A stretch of DNA of 64,000 nt from Streptomyces naganishii JCM 4654 (GTDB lineage Bacteria; Actinomycetota; Actinomycetes; Streptomycetales; Streptomycetaceae). The notes under the pieces are model-generated. The model searched no databases and was not told the origin of the DNA. It saw only the letters and a list, made by a program, of their open reading frames with translations. The position numbers and the translations under genes are program-made. Where the stretch lies: NCBI RefSeq assembly GCF_014650575.1, contig NZ_BMVF01000012.1:62001-126000 (forward strand), in the 5' to 3' direction. Positions 44,319 through 51,237 of the stretch are shown here, in pieces (position 1 is the stretch's first letter; every line of letters starts with the position of its first letter).

Positions 44319-44897
44319 TCAAGTCGACAGTGACGTCACTCTCACCAAGGAGTCTTCTGTCACAGTGCCGCAGAGTCGTGTTGAATCCGAAAGGATCCGT
44401 CTCGAAATTTCTGGACTCAGGAGCAGGGGATCAACAACCCCTGGGATTTCTGCGCCACCATACAGGATTGCAGAATCCCAGTCGTCGGCGTCAGTGATTC
44501 CCTGATGATCGCACACGAGAGCGCGCGTCGGCGTCGAAACTCGAGACATGGTCGACATGACGGCAGAATTGAAAGCTCGCGCTTCTTCTGCTGTCAGTCC
44601 ATCCACCCAGAAAGTCTGAATTTCACAGCCGAGTGGTTCGTGTGTATACGAGCTCACGACGTTGGTGTCTGCCGAGATCCACCAATTGATGCTGACGGAT
44701 GGAAGCCTGAGGTCGATGATCAGGCTGAGCGCCTCGAAATCGATGGGGATATCGTCGCCATCCACGTTGATTACGGTAGCGACACCGGTTGCAGGATGGG
44801 CGAGAGTGATGCCGTGCTGTTCAAAGACATCCACCTGGTCGCGAAAGATGGATTCCGCGCCCGCCTCGCGGTACCAGCGAATGAATCCGTCTGCCAT
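44319..44897 (-). CDS. Putative immunity protein for the ALF-repeat toxin
   Basis: A 192-residue acidic protein with no signal peptide or membrane segment. No named domain is recognised; it contains HPATGVATVINVDGDDIP and SVSINWWISADTNVVSSY stretches of alternating beta strands. Its ribosome-binding site AAGGGG is formed by the last codons of the toxin gene, and its ATG lies 4 bases after the toxin stop, so the two are translated as a unit. The base composition is clearly lower in GC than neighbouring genes. Position right after a polymorphic toxin is the basis for the immunity call. Confidence 0.65.
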   Translation of the reverse strand: MADGFIRWYREAGAESIFRDQVDVFEQHGITLAHPATGVATVINVDGDDIPIDFEALSLIIDLRLPSVSINWWISADTNVVSSYTHEPLGCEIQTFWVDGLTAEEARAFNSAVMSTMSRVSTPTRALVCDHQGITDADDWDSAILYGGAEIPGVVDPLLLSPEISRRILSDSTRLCGTVTEDSLVRVTSLST

Positions 44898-44901
44898 TTC
44901 T

Positions 44902-47900
44902 TCACCCCTTAGGCATGTTGAAAGTGTGGACGTTTTCCATGCCGAACACCTTGCGTGCCTGATTGATTGCCGATTCGGGGGTGTTGGATGCGTCCAGGTA
45001 GTAGATGGCCGGCACGCCCGCCTCGTCGGCGGCATACTTGTTTATCTTGAGCGCCTTTCCGAATTTGGCAGGATTGGCTGCTTTCGCTCCTCCGCCCACG
45101 TAGACGTATTCTCCGTTTGGCCCTATTACGTCAATTCCGCTGGATCCAACGTTGGGCATGACAATCTTAATGTCTTGCCCGTTTGGACCCTTGGCGACCT
45201 TTCCGCCGATCAGGTCTGCCACATATTCTTCCCGCCGGTCCCCCAGAGCACCTGCCTCAGCTCCGCCTCCGCCTGGTGCGCTGTCAGCTTCGCTGGCCTC
45301 GCGAAGTGCCTGTCCGAGTCCGTCACTGAAGCGGTCGATTCCGTCTGCGGTGCCGTAGGCGCCGCCGACTATCAGTGTGGTGCTTGCAGCGATGGCCGGC
45401 ACGCCGACCAGGCAGCCGACTCCCGTGAGGCAAAGCACGCCACCGGCGAAGTCGCCGGACGCTCCGAAGCCGATCGCCCCGAGGCTGATGAAGGTTTCGG
45501 CGAGTCCGCCGAAGATCGGGGTGGCGTGGTCGAGTATCGCTGATCCGTAGGTGGCGACGGTGTTGGCTGCGCCCTTCAACCAGCCGGGTACCCAACTGCC
45601 GTCGTCATCCCGCTGCTTTTGCTTCTGCTGTTCCTCGTACCACTGTCGCCACTGCTGGTCCTCTTGCTGCTGTTTGGTGACTGCGGTGCGGTAGGCCTCT
45701 GTTGCCGCATGGTTGGCTGCGGTGGCGTCCTTGCCGGCGGCTGTGGCGGAGGCGCGTGCCTGCTGGGCTGCTGTCCAGGCGGAGTCGGCGGAGTCGCGGG
45801 CTGAGTCGGCCGAGTACTGGGCGGAGGTGGCGGAGGTGATTGCTTCGGTTGCGGCGTTTTCGGCGGTCTGCTGGGCGTTGCGGGCGGTCTTGGCCGAGGC
45901 GGCGGCGTCCTTGGCGGACTGTTCGGCCTGGGTGGCGTAGCCGTTGGCCTGGGCGGCGTACTTCTGGGCGTCGTTGGCCGCTGCTTGGGCCTGTTTGCGG
46001 TAGCCCTCGGCTTCGGCCGCTGCCTTGGCGGCGGTGGCTGCTGCCCTGCCCGCTTCGGCAGCGTTCTTCTGGGCGGTGGCGGCGATGCCCGCTGCCTGGG
46101 CGATCAGCTGCTGGATCTGCCCCTCGTGGGTGGCGGCGAGCTGGTCCTGCCGCTGGGCCTTGTACTGGCCGACCGTGATGAAGCCGTGCAGCAGGTCGGA
46201 GGGGCCTTCCAGCGCGATGCGGGCGGCGGCCTTCAACTGGGCGCCGTTGCTCTTGTTGTTGGTGTCGGCGAGTTGGGCGGCGCGGACGCGTTCGTCCTGT
46301 GTGCGTGCCTGGGCATCGTCGGAGGTGATGAACTGGCGCAGGGCGTCCGGTGTGTCAGTGTTGAGTGCGGTGCGTCCGGCCTGTTGTTCGATCGGGCCGG
46401 CGTTGGCGATGGTCCGGGCGACGACGAGGCGCATGTCCTGCTTCATGGCCTCGTACTGGCCGGTGGTCAGGAACGCGCTCACCGCCGAGTCGTCGCCGGC
46501 GAGGGCGTTGGCGGCGGCGGCGCGCACGTCGGCGGAACCGGCGGTAGCCGCGAGGCGCCCGACGTCCTCGCGGTCGTCCTGGGCACTGGCTTCCTGGCGG
46601 CCGGTGCGGATGTAGGTGGTGATGTCCGCATCGGAGCCGGCGAGCGCCACCAGGGCTGCGCTCTGGCTCCATGGGCGGCCGGTCTTGGCGGTGGCCAGGG
46701 CTACCTTGCGGGCTGCGGGAGCGATCTTTGAGGGGTCGGTGCTGGGCTGGGCGGCCTGGTCGGCGAGCTTGGCCGCTTGGGCTTGCAGGTCCTTGGCCTG
46801 CTGTTGGGCTGTTTGCTGTGCCGCGGTGCGCTGCTCCTCCTGCGCCTTGAGGTCCCGCGCGCGGGCGATGCCCTCGTTGGTGCGGGCGGTCAGCTGCTCG
46901 GTGTCGATACGGACCGCGAGGTCGTGGACCTTCTGGGCCTTGGCGACGGCCGCGCTGGCGGCGTCGGCGTCCTTCTTGGCCTCCTTGGCGTGCGCGGCGG
47001 ACTGCTTTGCGGCGGTCGCCGCCTCACCCGCGTGCTTGGCCGCGTCGTCGGCGTCCTTGGCCGCGTTTTCCGCGTGCGTGGCCGCGTCGTTGGCGGCGTC
47101 ACGGGCCTCACCGGCGGCGGAGGCGGCCTCCTGTGCCAGCGCCTGGGCGGCGTCGGCGGCGCGGGCCGCCTCCCGGGCATGCCGGTGCGCGGCGGCTGCG
47201 GCGTTCTGCGCTTCGGCGGAGTGGGCCCCGGCCTGGTCGGCCAAGGAGTTGGCCTGGTCGGCCGCGTCCGCCGCGTCGTTGGCGTCGCTGCCGGCGCCGC
47301 TGGCCGCCTTGGCCGCATCTACAGCCGACGCGGCGGCGGTTCGCGCGGAGTCGGCGGCTTGGGCGGCGGCGTGCGCGCCTGCGGCGGCGTCCCGGGCGTT
47401 TTGGGCGGCCTTGCGTGCGGCTCCTGCCTGGCCGGCGTCGACGGCCGCGTTCGCGGCTGCGTCACGGGCCTGGGAGGCCGCCTCGGCGGCACCGTCAGCG
47501 GCCGCTGCGGCGGCCGAGGCCGCGTTGGCCGCGACGCGGGCGGAATCGGTGGCCGCGTTCGCGGCGCTGATCGCGGTCTGTGCGGCGGTGGCGGCCTGCT
47601 GGGCGGCGGACGCCGCGCGGGCGGCGGATGCTGCCGCGTGCTGGGTGTCCTTGTGGGCGGCCTGTGTTTCCGCGGCGGCCTTCTGCGCGGCTTCCTTGGC
47701 CAGCTTCGCCGCGGTCACCGCACGGGCGGAGGCGTCCTTGGCGGCCCGGGTCTGCTGCCCGGCGAGCTTGCCCGCCTTCGCCGCCTGATCGGCCAGCTGC
47801 GCGATGGTGGCGTGTTCCTGGTCGTGCGCGCGGGCCACATACTGCCCGACCTGGAGGAACTCGTGGATGTCGTCCGGGCTGCCGTTGATGGCGATACGAC

Positions 47901-48486
47901 CGGCTGCCTGGACGTTCGGCCCGCCGGCATCGATGATCTGTGCGGTCTCGACCCGCTCGTCCTGTTCCCGCTCGGTGTACTGGTCGTTGTCGAGGAACTT
48001 CTTGATGTCCTCAGGGGTGCCGTTCAGCGCGGCCTCGCCGGCCTTCTTCACCAGAGGGCCGCTGACGTCGATGATCTGTGCGACCCGGATGCGCTGGTCC
48101 TGCTCGAGCGGTGCCTTCCAGCCGTCCTTCAAGAAGGCCTGCAGCTGGTCGGGCGAGTTGCTGTCCAGGGCGGCGCGGGCGGCCTGCTGGAGGTAAGTTC
48201 CGCCGACACTGGCGACCTGAGCGGTGGCGACACGTTCGTCCTGGAACTGGATGTCGGAGGCCTGAGCCAGGAAGTTCCTGACGTCGTCGTCACTGCCGAC
48301 CAGGGCGGCCTCGGCGGCGGCTCGCACGCCGGGGCCGCCGGTCTCCCACAACCGCACCACCTTGGCGCGGTCGGTGTCCGGAAGCGGACTACCCGTTGCG
48401 GTTGCCGGTGGGGTTGCGTCGGCTCTGGCCGGGGAGGGTGCGGGTCCCAGCAGGCCCAGTACCAGCGCGCTGGGCAGCAGGCCCAA
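44902..48486 (-). CDS. ALF-repeat polymorphic toxin with coiled-coil stalk
   Basis: A 1194-codon protein. A hydrophobic segment ending PSPARADA (residues 1-24) looks like a signal peptide lacking its basic start. Four ALF repeats (about 57-235; consensus AALxGSPDDIxxFLxxGQYxAxxQDERVxxAQ) are followed by a 390-residue Ala-rich coiled coil, four more ALF repeats (about 635-830), a second coiled coil, and a hydrophobic hairpin (about 1000-1075). The final ~105 residues form a distinct tip: RREEYVADLIGG, SSGIDVIGPNGEYVYVGGGAKA. It resembles a restriction-endonuclease-fold toxin, with GxK where E/QxK would be expected. The only usable start in frame is TTG 48486; upstream the frame is joined to another gene. 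Confidence 0.75.
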   Translation of the reverse strand: MGLLPSALVLGLLGPAPSPARADATPPATATGSPLPDTDRAKVVRLWETGGPGVRAAAEAALVGSDDDVRNFLAQASDIQFQDERVATAQVASVGGTYLQQAARAALDSNSPDQLQAFLKDGWKAPLEQDQRIRVAQIIDVSGPLVKKAGEAALNGTPEDIKKFLDNDQYTEREQDERVETAQIIDAGGPNVQAAGRIAINGSPDDIHEFLQVGQYVARAHDQEHATIAQLADQAAKAGKLAGQQTRAAKDASARAVTAAKLAKEAAQKAAAETQAAHKDTQHAAASAARAASAAQQAATAAQTAISAANAATDSARVAANAASAAAAAADGAAEAASQARDAAANAAVDAGQAGAARKAAQNARDAAAGAHAAAQAADSARTAAASAVDAAKAASGAGSDANDAADAADQANSLADQAGAHSAEAQNAAAAAHRHAREAARAADAAQALAQEAASAAGEARDAANDAATHAENAAKDADDAAKHAGEAATAAKQSAAHAKEAKKDADAASAAVAKAQKVHDLAVRIDTEQLTARTNEGIARARDLKAQEEQRTAAQQTAQQQAKDLQAQAAKLADQAAQPSTDPSKIAPAARKVALATAKTGRPWSQSAALVALAGSDADITTYIRTGRQEASAQDDREDVGRLAATAGSADVRAAAANALAGDDSAVSAFLTTGQYEAMKQDMRLVVARTIANAGPIEQQAGRTALNTDTPDALRQFITSDDAQARTQDERVRAAQLADTNNKSNGAQLKAAARIALEGPSDLLHGFITVGQYKAQRQDQLAATHEGQIQQLIAQAAGIAATAQKNAAEAGRAAATAAKAAAEAEGYRKQAQAAANDAQKYAAQANGYATQAEQSAKDAAASAKTARNAQQTAENAATEAITSATSAQYSADSARDSADSAWTAAQQARASATAAGKDATAANHAATEAYRTAVTKQQQEDQQWRQWYEEQQKQKQRDDDGSWVPGWLKGAANTVATYGSAILDHATPIFGGLAETFISLGAIGFGASGDFAGGVLCLTGVGCLVGVPAIAASTTLIVGGAYGTADGIDRFSDGLGQALREASEADSAPGGGGAEAGALGDRREEYVADLIGGKVAKGPNGQDIKIVMPNVGSSGIDVIGPNGEYVYVGGGAKAANPAKFGKALKINKYAADEAGVPAIYYLDASNTPESAINQARKVFGMENVHTFNMPKG

Positions 48487-48655
48487 ACACAGCAGGTCTG
48501 GCGTCGTTCTTCGACTGGTCCTGGCCGCCGGCGCCGATCCCGACGCCGGCGAAGAGGGCCAGCGCGAGCGCGGGGAGCGCGTAGCGCTTGCGGGCCCAGC
48601 GCGGAGCGGGACGGGACGGCCGTGGCGTGGGTGGCGTGGCGTACGGGTTGGTCAT
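48389..48655 (-). pseudogene. 5' fragment of a resident membrane protein gene fused out of frame to the toxin
   Basis: From ATG 48655 the frame reads MTNPYATPPTPRPSRPAPRW, then ARKRYALPALALALFAGVGIGAGGQD, the usual start of a Streptomyces small membrane-anchored protein (Pro-rich tail, one helix, linker). After about codon 46-48 the reading enters the toxin's signal-peptide DNA in the wrong frame and continues to a stop at 48389. The native linker and C-terminal domain are absent. The join lies near 48510-48520. The toxin frame runs plus one relative to this frame. Confidence 0.7.
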
Positions 48656-48734
48656 ATGGTCCCCCAAGGTGTGACAGGTGCGGACGACCGTAATGCCCGG
48701 CTGCGGTGCGTGAAGGAAGGGTAATGGTTCTGTG

Positions 48735-49667
48735 ATGAGGCGATCCGGCTGGAGCGTGCGTGACATCCCTGATCTCGGTGGCCGGACCGCCGTCGTCACC
48801 GGGGCCAACAGCGGTCTCGGGTACGTCACCGCGCGGGAGCTCGCGCGCCGGGGTGCGCGGGTGGTGCTCGGGTGCCGCAGCCGGGCGCGGGGCCGGGCGG
48901 CTGTGGAGCGGCTGACCGGCGAAGTGCCGAAGGCGGACGTGGAGTTGGGTGAGCTGGACCTCGGGGACCTGGCGTCCGTGCGGCGGTTCGCCTCGGAGTT
49001 TGCCCACTACCGGCTCGATCTCCTCGTGAACAACGCCGGTGTGATGGCGCCGCCGTACGGGACGACGGCGGACGGCTTCGAGACGCAGTTCGGGGTCAAC
49101 CACCTCGGGCACTTCGCCCTCACCGCGCTGCTGCTGCCCAGGCTGACCGCCGCTCCCGGCGCGCGGGTGGTGACCGTCTCCAGCATGGTGCACGTGCTGG
49201 CCAACATCGATCCGCACGACCTCAACAGCGAGCGGCGCTACCGGCGTTGGACCGCCTACGCCCGCTCCAAGACCGCCAACCTGCTCTTCACGCATGAGCT
49301 GGCCCGCCGCCTGGCGGCGACCGGCGCCGACGTGGTCGCGGCGGCCGCGCACCCCGGGTACGCGGCCACCAACCTCCAGACCGCCGGGCCACGGGCCGAG
49401 GGCCGCAGGACCGCCGAGCGCCTCATGGAGCTCGGCAACCGCGTCTTCGCCCAGTCCGCCGAGGCCGGCGCCCTCCCCACCCTGTACGCGGCCACCGCGC
49501 CGGACGTGCGGCCCGACTCCTTCACCGGCCCGTCCCTCGCCATGTGGCGCGGCGCCCCCGCCCCGTCCTGGCGAGCCCCCTGGACCCTGAACGACACCGC
49601 GGGCGAGCGCCTGTGGGCGGCCTCTCAGGAGCTGACCGGAGTGGCGTACGACGCCCTGAAGGCGTGA
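48735..49667 (+). CDS. Short-chain dehydrogenase/reductase
   Basis: A 310-residue classical SDR of the retinol-dehydrogenase/WWOX-like type. The NAD(P)-binding motif is VVTGANSGLGYVTARELARRG, followed by NNAGVMAPP, the catalytic serine in VVTVSSMVH, and the Tyr/Lys pair in YARSKTANLLF. Substrate unknown. A GTG three bases upstream is an alternative start. TAATGG lies 7 bases before the ATG and could be a leaderless -10 box. It is divergent from the truncated membrane-protein gene (79-bp gap). Confidence 0.88.
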   Translation: MRRSGWSVRDIPDLGGRTAVVTGANSGLGYVTARELARRGARVVLGCRSRARGRAAVERLTGEVPKADVELGELDLGDLASVRRFASEFAHYRLDLLVNNAGVMAPPYGTTADGFETQFGVNHLGHFALTALLLPRLTAAPGARVVTVSSMVHVLANIDPHDLNSERRYRRWTAYARSKTANLLFTHELARRLAATGADVVAAAAHPGYAATNLQTAGPRAEGRRTAERLMELGNRVFAQSAEAGALPTLYAATAPDVRPDSFTGPSLAMWRGAPAPSWRAPWTLNDTAGERLWAASQELTGVAYDALKA

Positions 49668-49781
49668 GCCCGCCGACAGGCGAGGGGCGAGCTGCGAGCG
49701 CACGATGGTTATGAGGACGGCGCACCCGCCGAGTACCTCCCGATCAGTGCGCCGTCCGCGCACGAGGAGGAGGAACCGAGC

Positions 49782-50870
49782 ATGGCTGAGCAGCACAAGG
49801 GGCCGGACTCTCCGTTCACGCTGGAGGAGTTGGCGCTCCGCGACGACCTGCCCGCCGAGCAGAAGGTGCCCGACGACGTCAGAGCCGGGCTCGCCAGTAA
49901 CCGGGTGACGGTGACCGTGCCGCCCGGACAGCAACTCGCGCCGAGCACCGGTGGAACGCTGACTCTGCCCGAGGGCTCGTTCTACGGATGCGCCGTGAAG
50001 GAGGCCCGCCTGCACGAACGCGGTTCACTGCGGGCCCCGGACGGGCCGCAACAGGCCGCGCGGCCGATGTGGCAGCCCTATCTCCACCACCCCCGTCCCG
50101 CCCCGGTCCGGCGGCTGGAGATGCGCCGGATCAAGGGAGGCACGGTCACCCCGTTCGCCGGTCCGGTGTACGGCGAATATCCGCCCCGCCAGGTCTTCTA
50201 CCCCCGCGGGTATCCCTGGGTCTGCATCGGACGGATCTTCGTGTGGCGGGACATCAGCGCGCCGAACTGGGATTACTCGGGCACCGGGGTGCTGGCCGGC
50301 GCCCGTACCGTGCTGACGGCCTCGCACGTGGTGCCCTGGGGCTCCACGCACTGGGGCGCGAAGTTCGTCGCGGGCTACTACGACGGCGCGTCGACCGCCG
50401 GACCCGGAGGCTGGTCGTGGGTGACCGACGCCCACGGGTACGGTCCGCAGAACGTCTCGGCGCACGACATGGCGGTCTTCCGGCTCGACACACCGCTCGG
50501 CAACCAGCTGGGCTGGTTCGGGACGAAGGGCTGGGACTCGAGCTGGGAGGGCCGCAACTACTGGACCCTGGTGGGTTATCCGGGAGCCGTGTCCCCCGAA
50601 CGCCCCAGCTACCAGGCGGCCATTCACGTCATCGACACGGACACCGACAGCGACGCCCGTGAGCTGGAGCACCACGCGGACGCCGGCCCGGGGGACTCCG
50701 GGGGACCGTTCTTCGGACAGTGGAGCGACGGCGCCTACGCCATCGGCACCCTCAGCGGATACGAGGTGATCCACGGCCCCCTCGGCATCGGGAGCGAGGA
50801 CAACAACATCTCGGCCGGTGGCAACGCTCTCGGAGCCCTCGTCAAGTTCGGACGGGACAACTGGCCGTGA
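49782..50870 (+). CDS. Trypsin-like serine protease (S1 family)
   Basis: A 362-residue protein. The catalytic triad is visible: His in LTASHVVPW, Asp in AHDMAVFRL and Ser in GPGDSGGPFFG. The first ~130 residues are a non-homologous, charged N-terminal region with no signal peptide, though export by other means or a propeptide role cannot be excluded. The final third has a typical S1 end IGTLSGYE. GAGGAGGA precedes the ATG. Substrate unknown. Confidence 0.85.
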   Translation: MAEQHKGPDSPFTLEELALRDDLPAEQKVPDDVRAGLASNRVTVTVPPGQQLAPSTGGTLTLPEGSFYGCAVKEARLHERGSLRAPDGPQQAARPMWQPYLHHPRPAPVRRLEMRRIKGGTVTPFAGPVYGEYPPRQVFYPRGYPWVCIGRIFVWRDISAPNWDYSGTGVLAGARTVLTASHVVPWGSTHWGAKFVAGYYDGASTAGPGGWSWVTDAHGYGPQNVSAHDMAVFRLDTPLGNQLGWFGTKGWDSSWEGRNYWTLVGYPGAVSPERPSYQAAIHVIDTDTDSDARELEHHADAGPGDSGGPFFGQWSDGAYAIGTLSGYEVIHGPLGIGSEDNNISAGGNALGALVKFGRDNWP

Positions 50871-50886
50871 GCGCCGGACGTCCGTG

Positions 50887-51237
50887 TCAGGCCGCCTTGA
50901 CCTCGTAGCAGGCGACGCGGACCGAGTCGTCGTCCAGGCAGTGACCGGAGGTGAGGTCGAAGCGCTGCTTGAGGAGGGGGGAGGCGACGAAGGGGCGGCC
51001 GTGGTGGGTGCCGGTCAGGCCCCGGGAGAGGACGGCGGCGCCGGTGAAGGGGTCGCGGTTGTCGATGCCGTACAGGTTGCCGCCGCGGTCGCGGAACAGG
51101 GCGACCTGGCGGCCGTCCGGCAGCAGCGCGGCCACGCCGCGGCCCGGGGTCAGGGTGCTGAGGTCGCAGACGGTGAGCCAGCCCTCGTCGAGCCGGAGCC
51201 GGACCTTCACTTCGGTGGTCTCGGGTGCCAGGGTCAT
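50887..51237 (-). CDS. nirD: Nitrite reductase small subunit
   Basis: A 116-residue Rieske-like protein of the NirD type, the small subunit of assimilatory NAD(P)H nitrite reductase. It shows GRGVAALLPDGRQVALFR, NLYGIDNRDPFTGA and GRPFVASPLLKQRFDLTSGHCLDD. As in other NirD proteins, Rieske cluster ligands are not conserved (the CxH pairs are missing). The start overlaps the nirB stop (ATGA). It is the last gene of the FAD-oxidoreductase-nirB-nirD operon. Confidence 0.93.
   Translation of the reverse strand: MTLAPETTEVKVRLRLDEGWLTVCDLSTLTPGRGVAALLPDGRQVALFRDRGGNLYGIDNRDPFTGAAVLSRGLTGTHHGRPFVASPLLKQRFDLTSGHCLDDDSVRVACYEVKAA

Noticed and set aside
43691..44497. A 268-codon plus-strand frame across the transposase remnant
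   Set aside because: Only its short VRAKKGGD part matches the transposase; the rest is out of frame with conserved blocks and has no own features.
46616..48693. Long Ala/Ser- and Gly-rich frames opposite the toxin
   Set aside because: They are the reverse reading of the Ala-rich coiled-coil coding sequence and have no signal, domain or ribosome-binding site.
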